The position numbers and the translations under genes are program-made. 64,000 nt of DNA from VXYK01 sp965214565 (lineage in GTDB: Bacteria > Actinomycetota > Acidimicrobiia > Acidimicrobiales > Aldehydirespiratoraceae). Below, in pieces: positions 25,440 through 33,381 of the stretch. Within the stretch, counting starts at the first letter, position 1, and each line of letters begins with the position of its first letter. Location: positions 2,666,001 through 2,730,000 of the forward strand of contig OZ243951.1 in assembly GCA_965214565.1 (NCBI GenBank), read 5' to 3'. Below the pieces are notes generated by a model. The model worked only from the letters and a program-made list of their open reading frames with translations, made no database searches and had not been told where the DNA came from.

Positions 25440-26896
25440 GTCGCTCGGATGTTGAGGAAGCCGTGCCCGTACCGGTCTCTAAGCCAGTCCTCGACACAAG
25501 TGAACCCGGCATGATGGTCGCAGTCTTGCCAGCCGTCGGCAGCAGTGCCCAACCTCTCGGGATGGAACGCCCAGCATCCGTCGGGAACCTCTAACTCGAT
25601 GGTCTTTGCCAGCCGATGGTGGATGAGATGGGCCAGTTCATGCAGAAGCAGGTTGAAGTCGACATGCCCGCCTTTGTCGCTAATCCACACAGCGCGGCTC
25701 AGGAGGTCCACGCATCCGGTAGGCCCGTGCAGTTCGCCGTCAATCAATATCTGGTGACCGCAAAACTCCCGGACGGTTTCCTCGGGCAGGATGTACACAA
25801 CAGGCAGCCGAGGGGGGGCGTCGGCCACATCTGCCCATATCCGCGCGACCACCTCATCGACCTCATCGTTCGGCACGACCAGAAACTGGTTGATGAAATC
25901 CCAATCGATTATCCTTTGCCCACAGCGGCGTTCTGCGGGCAAAGGATCTGCGGACACCCAATAGTCGGGATCGGCAATGTAACTGATGACATTCCCGGCG
26001 GCGTCAGCCGTTAGTCTGGTCGCAGGGTTCGTCTGTCCCGGCGCCGCGTTGGGATCTCGCGGCACGTACCACACGCCGTTGACCACAAACCAGTCGAGGC
26101 CGGAACAGACCGGCCTCTCGATGGTCTTGAACACGAACTCGTACGGCTCCTCAAGGGGCGGAGGAAGTAATGCCAGACAGCCCAACTCCCACTCGCAGAT
26201 TCCTTCGGCGGCGGCAACGGCGGCGGCAACGGCGGCGGCGATGTCGGCGCGGCAGATTGACCGGTCGAGCGGGTCGATTGTGACTGCGGGGCGGTTTTGG
26301 TAGCGCCACAGGAACGTGACCAGGTGTGCTCGGGTCAACGGGGCATCAGGTGAGAACGTGGTGGCGCTGGTGCCGGTGGTGATGTTGCGGTGAGACATCC
26401 ACGACACCGGCCCCTGCTGCCAGGATGAATGTACGTCGTTGAACGTGTGGGCGGGTGCTTCGGGTTCTTTTTCGATACGCCACAAGAACGCGGCTATCTG
26501 TGCTCGGGTCAACGGGTCTTCGGGTGAGAACGTGGTGGCGCTGGTGCCGGTGGTGACACCGGCGTGAACCATCCACGACACCGCGGCCGACTCGCCTACG
26601 TCGGTGAATGTGTGTGCGGGTGCTTCAGGCCGGTCTTGCAGCGCCCACAGCCAGCGGGCGGCATCACCGCGGGTAACGGTGCGGCCCGGTGAGAAACAGA
26701 CACCTGTGAGACCGGTTATCGAATTGTCTACAGACCATTGGACCGGCTCAGTGAAATACCGGCCCTCGGACACGTCGCCGTACCCGCCAACAGCGCCAGC
26801 GGGACTCGCAGCGAACAAAACCAACACCAACACCACACCAACAGCCAAACGCCACCACAACCTGACAACCAGCGGGTGCAGAACTGACCTAGACAA
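25397..26896 (-). CDS. Secreted SLH-domain protein with HExxH zinc-protease motif
   Basis: 499 residues. A signal peptide (~1-35, cleavage near SPAGA) is followed by three S-layer-homology units of ~58 residues (~38-200), each ending in a TTFSP-type DPLTR motif. Then comes an alanine-rich hinge (AAAVAAAVAAAEG), a Cys-containing domain of unknown type, and LLHELAHLIHH (HELAH at ~419-423), a gluzincin-like zinc motif. A later CDHHAGF may supply another metal ligand. The SLH units would hold it on the cell wall. I infer a wall-anchored metallopeptidase; no named peptidase family is claimed. It sits on the edge of the accessory island. Confidence 0.8.
   Translation of the reverse strand: MSRSVLHPLVVRLWWRLAVGVVLVLVLFAASPAGAVGGYGDVSEGRYFTEPVQWSVDNSITGLTGVCFSPGRTVTRGDAARWLWALQDRPEAPAHTFTDVGESAAVSWMVHAGVTTGTSATTFSPEDPLTRAQIAAFLWRIEKEPEAPAHTFNDVHSSWQQGPVSWMSHRNITTGTSATTFSPDAPLTRAHLVTFLWRYQNRPAVTIDPLDRSICRADIAAAVAAAVAAAEGICEWELGCLALLPPPLEEPYEFVFKTIERPVCSGLDWFVVNGVWYVPRDPNAAPGQTNPATRLTADAAGNVISYIADPDYWVSADPLPAERRCGQRIIDWDFINQFLVVPNDEVDEVVARIWADVADAPPRLPVVYILPEETVREFCGHQILIDGELHGPTGCVDLLSRAVWISDKGGHVDFNLLLHELAHLIHHRLAKTIELEVPDGCWAFHPERLGTAADGWQDCDHHAGFTCVEDWLRDRYGHGFLNIRATYEYARTHTTVLTC
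26207..26242 (-). repeat. 12-bp repeat encoding the Ala-Val hinge
   Basis: Three copies of a 12-bp unit (GGCGGCGGCAAC, the third diverging at its end) lie in frame in the SLH-metalloprotease gene and encode the AAAV-type hinge between the SLH region and the catalytic half. Confidence 0.8.
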
Positions 26897-26949
26897 GATG
26901 TCTCTCGCTTCCTACCCGGACAGTCACCGGACTAGACCGGGAACACTGC

Positions 26950-27107
26950 GGCGCTAGCGTGCCAGTACGCCAGACGGTGACCGTACCCGCCGACGTGCCC
27001 AGCTCCTCACGCAACGCGAACACCATCCGCACCGCATGCTTCTTCTGCTCATCAGAGTAACGGCGAGACCTCGCCGCCACCCCCACTTGTGTATCCATAG
27101 ATTCCAT
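26950..27107 (-). pseudogene. Truncated IS3-family transposase OrfA fragment
   Basis: From ATG at 27107 the minus strand encodes RRYSDEQKKHAVRMVFALRE and GTSAGTV, matching the N-terminal helix-turn-helix start of IS3-type OrfA proteins. After about 45 residues similarity is lost, the rest of OrfA and all of OrfB are missing, and the frame runs into unrelated sequence. It is a decayed end of an insertion sequence. The stretch 26897-27225 holds this fragment and its end sequence only. Confidence 0.75.
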
Positions 27108-27122
27108 ACTCGCTCCAATCCT

Positions 27123-27224
27123 TGGAGCCTGCGCAAAACCCAGGGTGAATCAGTCTCCACAAAAAGGGGGGGAAGGCCGCCGACCCTCAACCATCCCCCA
27201 CCCCACGATTACGCGCAGGCTCCA
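27123..27224. mobile_element. IS end or MITE-like segment with 12-bp inverted repeats
   Basis: TGGAGCCTGCGC (27123-27134) and GCGCAGGCTCCA (27213-27224) are perfect inverted repeats with the TG...CA ends usual for IS3-type elements. They enclose 78 bp with a run of seven G's and no gene. The segment lies directly upstream of the OrfA fragment, where the left end of such an element would be. It may be the surviving end, or a small non-autonomous derivative. Confidence 0.6.
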
Positions 27225-27225
27225 C

Positions 27226-27636
27226 TTACATGCGGTCGGGATGAGCAAGACCGAAGCCGCAACGTTCACTCATCGGTTCGAAGTGCTTCAAATTGTTGGT
27301 AATGACCGCAAGCTCGTGTGCAAGAGCGGTGGCCGCGATCCACATATCATTTTCATCCACCTGATCCCGGAAGTATCTCTTGACCAGGCCATACTGTTTG
27401 GCGATCTCATAAGTGCCAGGTATCACGGTGTAGCGCTTCAGTATCGTTTCCATCTGAGCAACTCGAACTTCTCCCCAATTTGCTTTTTCGGCACCAAAGC
27501 ACATCTCTCCGACTGTCACGAATGAGATGAATGGCAATTTGCCGCGTAATAGCGGTTCGAAGGGCTTGGCCTCTGGCTTCCCCAACGCGACCCAGGAGAG
27601 AACATCGGTGTCTACGAGCACCTCCGTAGTTGTCAC
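27226..27636 (-). CDS. PIN-domain (VapC-like) ribonuclease toxin
   Basis: 136 residues from a GTG start three bases after the stop of the 300-residue gene upstream. PIN acidic residues are visible: D9 and D11 (VLVDTDVLSW), E44 (VGEMCFG) and D97 (DENDMWIAATA), with a TNNLKHF end motif in place of the more usual TxD. VapC toxins cut tRNA or rRNA and are neutralised by a co-transcribed antitoxin. Here no small VapB precedes it; the coupled upstream gene is a 300-residue protein. The end lies one base from the IS-end segment at 27123-27224. Confidence 0.88.
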   Translation of the reverse strand: MTTTEVLVDTDVLSWVALGKPEAKPFEPLLRGKLPFISFVTVGEMCFGAEKANWGEVRVAQMETILKRYTVIPGTYEIAKQYGLVKRYFRDQVDENDMWIAATALAHELAVITNNLKHFEPMSERCGFGLAHPDRM

Positions 27637-27639
27637 GAT

Positions 27640-28542
27640 TCACAACCCAAGCGCGGCAAGAAAGGCATTTGCTTCTTCCTCGGAGATGGTCTCGTCCCGA
27701 AGAACTTCGATCCGGTCGACGACACAGACTCCTTGGGCATCGGCCAGATCCTCCAAGGAGGGCAATGCCCAAAAGTCTCCGACCCCCGCGAGTAGTTCCA
27801 GTTGCTCAACCGAGTTAATCTCGGCAAGTTCCACCGAAACAACTGATGCAGAAGTGTCGTCGTAGGTGACGCTACCTTGGAGTCGTGCCTGCTCTCGTAG
27901 GGCCTCCTTGATCCTTGGGGCGTGACTGTCGTCGAAGCGGACCACAACCGAGTCGCCGAATGAGGTTCTCAGTCGGGCCGTACTCTTCTCAAAATCAGCC
28001 TCATAGAGGATCCCAACCAACGCCTTACTGTCGTCGCTGTGGGTACGTCGCTGGGCGGCTTCAGACAATCGCCGACGGGACGTGGCGTCGAGGACAGCCG
28101 CGCGAGGCATGTCCCCGGGTTGAGAAAAACCAAGTGCCTTGTAACGCTCTCCGATATCCAGATTCTCGGCCAACTCACTGAGCGCGGCGGTCGCGGCGGG
28201 AAAATTGCTCTCGGAACCATCAAGAACATCAATAACTTTGCGGATAGCCGAATCTGCGAGTTGTGTGTCGTCAAGATCCAAGGTCTGGTCAGCGGGCTCA
28301 TCGGGAGGCGCTAACTCCAACACCAAGCTTCCTTCACTAATGGCGGTAAGCCGGAGCTTCGTGGCTTTAACAACCGTCTTGGGGGGTCGTCCCGCCTTGC
28401 CGGGTTCCCGTCCAGCGATTTGAGTGGCAGTCCGACGGACGACCCGCTCAACCCCGGTGAGTAGATGGGCGAGATCGGACGCGAACACCTCTCCGAGTCG
28501 AGCATTACTCCCAGTGAGACGCAAAACGAGTCGAGTAGTCAT
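27640..28542 (-). CDS. 300-residue protein of unknown function coupled to the PIN toxin
   Basis: Not recognised. ATG at 28542 has a strong ribosome-binding site (AGGAGGT, ~8 bases before). There is no signal peptide or membrane helix. The N-terminal part (~1-85) mixes helix and strand and includes basic patches (RRTATQ, KAGRPPKTVVKATK). The centre (~95-165) is acidic and helical, and ~165-240 looks beta-rich (GILYEADFEKSTARL, FGDSVVVRFD, GSVTYDDTSASVVSVEL). The end (ISEEEANAFLAALGL) resembles a short toxin-binding tail. Position and spacing suggest it acts as antitoxin or regulator for the PIN protein, but it is three to four times the length of a VapB. Confidence 0.85.
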   Translation of the reverse strand: MTTRLVLRLTGSNARLGEVFASDLAHLLTGVERVVRRTATQIAGREPGKAGRPPKTVVKATKLRLTAISEGSLVLELAPPDEPADQTLDLDDTQLADSAIRKVIDVLDGSESNFPAATAALSELAENLDIGERYKALGFSQPGDMPRAAVLDATSRRRLSEAAQRRTHSDDSKALVGILYEADFEKSTARLRTSFGDSVVVRFDDSHAPRIKEALREQARLQGSVTYDDTSASVVSVELAEINSVEQLELLAGVGDFWALPSLEDLADAQGVCVVDRIEVLRDETISEEEANAFLAALGL

Positions 28543-28695
28543 GTTGCGACCTCCTTTCTGCCCGCTGCTTCGGAGCGTCTTGGGGATTCATCAAGTCCGC
28601 AGGAAGTTCTCTCGCGTTCCCAATCTTAAGCCGAGGCTAGCGTGGCCGCACCGATGTAACGTCACGACAGTGTTCGCCAGGTTTAACAACCGCGC

Positions 28696-28705
28696 CTTCG
28701 CGAAG
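28696..28705. promoter_or_regulatory. 10-bp perfect palindrome upstream of the PIN operon
   Basis: CTTCGCGAAG lies in the 203-bp gap between the PIN operon and the convergently placed end of the CobW-type gene, about 155 bp before the ATG at 28542. It could be an operator for autoregulation, but there is no second copy nearby. Confidence 0.2.
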
Positions 28706-28745
28706 CGTTCGTGACTCTGGTTGCTTGACCTCTGCTCACGCCGGT

Positions 28746-29651
28746 TCAGAGCCGGGGGGTGATTACTACCAGGTTGGTGGGGGGTTGGGATTCGGCGTCG
28801 GGGAGCACGGTGACTGATCGGCGGCGGCCCACCACTTGAGCGAGCAGACGGGTGCCGTCGGGGGTGGTCGCAATGCCCTTGGCGCGCAGTGTCGATGGCT
28901 CCAGTGCGTCGATCATCGCTTCGAACTCGGCGGCTTTGATGGGCCTCGGTATCGGCACCGTGGCGACTTCGTGGGCGTCGAAAAGGTTCGCCGACCCGAC
29001 ATCGGCAACGCCTCCCGGCCTACGAGTGGCGAGACCGACAAAAGATGCAGTCGCGACCGCGTCGTCGCTGTTGAGAATCGGGATACCGGGAACTCGGGTC
29101 TGCAGCACTGACCGGGTCTGTGCTGTTTCAGGCGCCGATGCGAGGTCGAGTTTGGTGAGAACAAGCAGATCCGCTGCGGCGAGTTGAGTCTCCACCGAAG
29201 CAGCAGTGGCCGGATCGTCAATACGTTCTAGGAACTGATCGGCGTCGACCAGCACCACCACACCGTCGAGCAAGAACCCCGGCGAAGATGCCCACGGCGC
29301 CACCCGCGCCGGATCAGCAATGCCGCTCAGTTCTACGATCACGTGATCAGGCGGGGTGTCACGCTCCCGCAAGCCGTCAAAGGCTGCCGCCAATCCGCCG
29401 GCCAGGCTGCAGCAGACGCATCCGTCGGTCAGCTCAATCGTGTCGCCATGACGACGGCGAACCAGGGAGGCGTCAACATTCACTTCGCCGACATCGTTGA
29501 CCAGCACCGCGATCGGCCGGTCCGTCGCGGCCAACACTTCGTTGATCACCGTGGTCTTGCCGGCACCGAGGTATCCGCCCAGCAGAGTGACCGGCACACG
29601 GCGCCCGTCCCAAGGGGCGATTATCTCCGAATATGGCTCCTGAACAACCAC
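28746..29651 (-). CDS. CobW/YjiA-type G3E GTPase (metallochaperone)
   Basis: 301 residues. Walker A GGYLGAGKTT (~24-33), the metal-site motif GCVCCS (CxCC type, ~78-83), ELSGIADPA (Walker B/G3 region, Glu replacing Asp as in G3E proteins) and LTKLDLA (G4, TKxD). A CobW C-terminal domain follows. The family moves zinc or, in some cases, cobalt to client enzymes. The nearest cobalamin genes are 4 kb away across the accessory island, so a corrin-specific role is only possible, not shown. Start: several alternatives; the one at 29651 is the longest. Confidence 0.88.
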   Translation of the reverse strand: MVVQEPYSEIIAPWDGRRVPVTLLGGYLGAGKTTVINEVLAATDRPIAVLVNDVGEVNVDASLVRRRHGDTIELTDGCVCCSLAGGLAAAFDGLRERDTPPDHVIVELSGIADPARVAPWASSPGFLLDGVVVLVDADQFLERIDDPATAASVETQLAAADLLVLTKLDLASAPETAQTRSVLQTRVPGIPILNSDDAVATASFVGLATRRPGGVADVGSANLFDAHEVATVPIPRPIKAAEFEAMIDALEPSTLRAKGIATTPDGTRLLAQVVGRRRSVTVLPDAESQPPTNLVVITPRL

Positions 29652-29775
29652 CCGTACCTTGACTCCATAAGTGTCCGACGAACAGGTCCATTCTAAGCAT
29701 GGCCGTGATCCAAAAGAGCCACCGAACCGGCTGCTCTGAACTGGGCGGCATGGGGCGAACTAGATTCGGGCGCAG

Positions 29776-31122
29776 ATGAGGCGAGACACCGATCGAGGCA
29801 ACATCGAGGGCAGCAGTCGAAGCCCTGCTCGCGTTCAGCACCTCTCGATTGCAGCCCACGGACGCTTCGACGAATATGTGTGTCCCACCTGCGGTCAGCA
29901 GCTCCACCAGAGCCAGGAGGGCCATTCCGACCACAGCGGCATCATCGGGGAGACCGAAGCGGTGCAGGCGGGCGGTCGGGTCGGACCAGCGAAATGGTTC
30001 ACGGTCGCGCTGTTGTCGATATTCGCCGCGGCGCTGTTCATCGGGTGGCGTGGCGAGAGGTCTGAGCCGGTGAGCGAACCCGACGGTCTGCGGCCGTTCA
30101 CCGAGAACACCTCGCCTGAAAGCCCGCTCGCAGACACGAACGATGCTTCCACGGGCGGTGAACTAGACGGCGAACTCACCAACGGCGTCTTGTCTAAAGG
30201 TGCCATCGTGACAACCCAAAGAACTCTGGCGTCGCTCATGGGACGACATCGACTTGCGTATGTCGCTGCTGACGGCGTGGTTATTGTCAACCCTACGGCC
30301 GTGGACCCAGTCAGCGTAGTCACAGCCGAACAAGTGACCATGAACGACCTGCTGACCGGTTTCGACTCATTCTCCATGTTCGAGGAACAAGGCCACACGT
30401 ACGGTTTCAAACGCGACGCCGAAGCAGCAACCCAGAGGGTCTACCTCCTGTTCACTCAAGGGGAGGTCATTGCGGGAGAAAAAAGCAGCTTTGCGCTCGC
30501 CGTCGGTGGTACTGAAGTCGCTGACCACCTCTACGTCGGAAACTCATCTGGGCTGTTCATGTCGCGCATCGACGTCCCGGTCGGAGCGAAGCTGCTCGCC
30601 GTACCCTCCGTGGGCGTTCTTGCGGTCTCCTCGACCGGTGAGACTTTTGTCACCACTCAAAGCGGGTTCACGCACTACTCCGACTGGCCGGTGATTGCCG
30701 CCAATGAGACATATCGTGTCGAGATTCGGTGCGGTGAACCGCTGGCCTGCAATCCGGTGCTGGTCGATCATCTTTCAGGTGCGGTCAGGGATCTGCCGGT
30801 GGAATTCGCCGGAAGCTCGGTCAAGGTCACGATTGCTCCCGACGGAGCGCGCCTGCTGCTCGTCGAACAGGGCACAGACCCGTCGGATCCGGACCGCGTC
30901 TACGATGTTGCAGCCACTGAGCTCGCACCGCTGACCGCCAGGGTCGGCAATACCCCGGTCTGGGCACCCGATTCGACTATCGCGGCATGGATGGATCCGG
31001 CGACCACCGATCCGCGTTTGTGGGTCTTCGACGTTGCCACCGCCGAGATACTCTCGGTCGACCTGACCAGCCTCGGTGCTCCTAAGCGTTCAGGCAACGC
31101 CCTGCTCCTGTTGCCCCAGTAA
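29776..31122 (+). CDS. Single-pass membrane protein with zinc-ribbon start and beta-propeller-like exterior
   Basis: 448 residues, not recognised as a named family. A short cytoplasmic segment carries CPTCGQQ (one CxxC pair), then a single membrane helix (~74-92), a Ser/Glu/Asp linker, and a ~300-residue extracytoplasmic domain with repeated strands and turns. The domain includes VWAPDSTIAAWMD and LWVFDVATAEI, typical of WD40/TolB-like propeller blades. It may be a wall-facing sensor or scaffold. It is divergent from the CobW-type gene. Confidence 0.65.
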   Translation: MRRDTDRGNIEGSSRSPARVQHLSIAAHGRFDEYVCPTCGQQLHQSQEGHSDHSGIIGETEAVQAGGRVGPAKWFTVALLSIFAAALFIGWRGERSEPVSEPDGLRPFTENTSPESPLADTNDASTGGELDGELTNGVLSKGAIVTTQRTLASLMGRHRLAYVAADGVVIVNPTAVDPVSVVTAEQVTMNDLLTGFDSFSMFEEQGHTYGFKRDAEAATQRVYLLFTQGEVIAGEKSSFALAVGGTEVADHLYVGNSSGLFMSRIDVPVGAKLLAVPSVGVLAVSSTGETFVTTQSGFTHYSDWPVIAANETYRVEIRCGEPLACNPVLVDHLSGAVRDLPVEFAGSSVKVTIAPDGARLLLVEQGTDPSDPDRVYDVAATELAPLTARVGNTPVWAPDSTIAAWMDPATTDPRLWVFDVATAEILSVDLTSLGAPKRSGNALLLLPQ

Positions 31123-31189
31123 GCACAGCCACGGCTTTCCTGCAATGATCGAGCGACAACGCGAATGGGACAGGGGCTGTAGTTAGAGG

Positions 31190-31525
31190 CTACGGGTCAG
31201 GAGTCTTGTGGTAGTCCTCGATGCACCGCTCGGACAACGGAACCGGAATATTGTGACGGGTGCTGTCACGATGCGAGACGTGGGTGCTGGGAGGCAGCGG
31301 GTTCTCCCGCAGCGAACGGTTGAGGCTCTGACCCCCCTCGGCCAGAGCGTCGTAAGCCGGGCTGGTACCGGCTCCGATCGCGCCCGTGACGTGACGGGCC
31401 GCGGTGAAGATGTCGGAATCTGACTGGGTGCGGGGCGCCGGTCTCATGACTCGCCGAATGAACGCTCGAAGTTGCCTTAGGTTGAAGACTCTGCGAGGAA
31501 CAAACGGGTCCGAGAAAGGGTCCAT
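31190..31525 (-). CDS. Hypothetical protein (doubtful), ~111 residues
   Basis: Starts MDPFSDPFVPRRVF if ATG at 31525 is used; the frame extends upstream to 31594. Codon use is like that of neighbouring genes (many third-position G/C), and the sequence has an even composition with GAIGAGTSPAYDALAEG. There is no domain, signal or membrane helix. Overlapping plus-strand frames look worse. It fills most of the gap between the genes at 29776 and 31681. Not recognised. Confidence 0.4.
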   Translation of the reverse strand: MDPFSDPFVPRRVFNLRQLRAFIRRVMRPAPRTQSDSDIFTAARHVTGAIGAGTSPAYDALAEGGQSLNRSLRENPLPPSTHVSHRDSTRHNIPVPLSERCIEDYHKTPDP

Positions 31526-31680
31526 GGGGATCAGCAAGCTGGTTGCACGGCTCAGTTTCGGCTCTGTCCCCGGTGAGGGAGGCTGCCGGAGCACACGTCC
31601 ACCATATCCTTAGTCTGTGTGAGCCGCCAGAAGTTGGTCACGCTAGCGTCCGGTCCCAACTAAGCCCTTGAGAGAAACCG

Positions 31681-33240
31681 ATGACAATCATCCATTCCAG
31701 TCCTCTACCGAGCGTGGAGATCCCCGACGTCTCAATCACCGAGTTGGTCATGCGACATGCTCGGAGGGTCCCCGACCGCGTGGCCATCACCGACGCCGGT
31801 GCTTCGTCGTACACCTTTGGTGAACTCGACGAAGCGATCCGGTCGATGGCCGGCGGCCTGGCGGCTCGAGGGTTCGGTCCCGGCGATGTGCTCGGGCTCA
31901 TGGCCCCCAACGTGCCCGAATACGCGGTCGCTTTCCACGCGGTCGGCGTAGCAGGCGCCACGCTCACCACCATCAATCCGACCTACGGCGTCGAGGAGGT
32001 CCGCTTTCAACTCCGGGACTCGGGCGCTTCGCTGCTGTTGACCGTTCCGATGTTCCTCGAGGTTGCTTTTGCCGCTATCGAGGGCACCGGGGTCGGCGAG
32101 GTGATCGTGGTGGGGGAGCCGCCAACCGGTGGGCCGGCGGCCACGCCGATGGCTTCGCTGATGGGCGACCCGATCGACCAGGTCGCCGTCGACCTCAACG
32201 ACGACGTGATGGTGCTGCCGTACTCCTCGGGGACCACGGGCCTGCCCAAAGGGGTGATGCTCACCCACCGCAACCTGGTCGCCAACGTCTGCCAGATGGA
32301 GCATGTGCTCCGATACGAGGAAGACGAGTTGGGACTGGCGGCCCTGCCCTTCTTCCATATCTACGGGATGCAGGTCCTGATGAACGGGCTGCTGGCCAAC
32401 GGGGTGACGGTGGTGACCATGCCGCGCTTCGATCTTGAAGCCGCACTGACTCTCGTGCAGTCGTTGCGGATCACCCGTTTCTTTGCGGTCCCACCGATGG
32501 TGCTGGCCCTGGCCAAGTCGCCGCTCGTTGAGAACTACGACCTGTCGAGCCTGAGACAGGTGTTCTCGGGCGCCGCACCCCTCGGTGCCGACCTGGCCGC
32601 AGAAGCAGCCGACCGAGTGGGATGCGAGGTTGTCCAAGGCTACGGGATGACCGAACTCAGCCCGGTCACACACGCCACCCCCGAAGGCGACTACCGGCCC
32701 GGCACCAGCGGCACGGCAGTGTCCAACACCGAATGCCGCATCGTCGACCCTGAGACCGGCGAGGATCAGGACGTCGGTGGAAGGGGCGAACTGTGGGTGC
32801 GCGGCCCTATGGTGATGAAGGGCTACCTCAACAACCCCGAAGCCACCGCCGCCACCATCGACGCCGACGGCTGGCTGCACACCGGCGACGTGGCCGTGCT
32901 CGACGAAGCAGGGCACTACTCGATCGTGGACCGCATCAAAGAACTCATCAAATACAAGGGCTTCCAGGTTCCTCCAGCGGAGATCGAAGCGGTGCTCATC
33001 ACCCACCCGTCGATCGTTGATGTGGCCGTGATCGGGGTTGCCGATGTTGAAGCTGGTGAGATCCCCAAAGCCTTCGTGGTCTGCGCCCCCGGTATGGCCG
33101 TCACTCTCGAAGAGGTCCAGGCATTCGTCGGCCAGCATCTGGTGAGCTACAAGCAGGTCCGCCGACTCGAGGTGATCGATGCCGTCCCCAAGAGCGCATC
33201 TGGCAAGATCCTGCGCCGCGAGCTGCGCGTACGAGGATAG
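31681..33240 (+). CDS. AMP-forming acyl/aryl-CoA ligase (4-coumarate-CoA ligase group)
   Basis: 519 residues of the ANL superfamily: it activates a carboxylate with ATP, then transfers it to CoA. P-loop YSSGTTGLPKG (~180-190), the A5 motif GYGMTELSP, hinge DRIKELIKYKG and the A10 catalytic lysine in SASGKILRREL (~508) are intact. LPFFHIYGM and VLPYSSGTTGLPKG are typical of the 4CL/long-chain group. The exact acid cannot be read from the sequence, and neighbours do not show a pathway. The ATG at 31681 fits the family. Confidence 0.9.
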   Translation: MTIIHSSPLPSVEIPDVSITELVMRHARRVPDRVAITDAGASSYTFGELDEAIRSMAGGLAARGFGPGDVLGLMAPNVPEYAVAFHAVGVAGATLTTINPTYGVEEVRFQLRDSGASLLLTVPMFLEVAFAAIEGTGVGEVIVVGEPPTGGPAATPMASLMGDPIDQVAVDLNDDVMVLPYSSGTTGLPKGVMLTHRNLVANVCQMEHVLRYEEDELGLAALPFFHIYGMQVLMNGLLANGVTVVTMPRFDLEAALTLVQSLRITRFFAVPPMVLALAKSPLVENYDLSSLRQVFSGAAPLGADLAAEAADRVGCEVVQGYGMTELSPVTHATPEGDYRPGTSGTAVSNTECRIVDPETGEDQDVGGRGELWVRGPMVMKGYLNNPEATAATIDADGWLHTGDVAVLDEAGHYSIVDRIKELIKYKGFQVPPAEIEAVLITHPSIVDVAVIGVADVEAGEIPKAFVVCAPGMAVTLEEVQAFVGQHLVSYKQVRRLEVIDAVPKSASGKILRRELRVRG

Positions 33241-33381
33241 CCGGCAGCAGCGACAACCCTGCGCGGGCATCCAACAGGCGGGTCGCCTCAGCCGGCTGAC
33301 AGCGGCTCGTAGTAGTCAGGAACTCTTTACCATCGGGACACGACGCGGTTAGCCGTTGGCCTGCGGGTAGCGTCAGCGGCC

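Noticed and set aside
26346..26576. His-rich 76-residue minus-strand frame
   Set aside because: It is an out-of-frame reading of the SLH repeat array in the metalloprotease gene.
31732..33270. 512-residue minus-strand open frame
   Set aside because: It is antisense to the acyl-CoA ligase, with His/Gln-rich composition typical of shadow frames.
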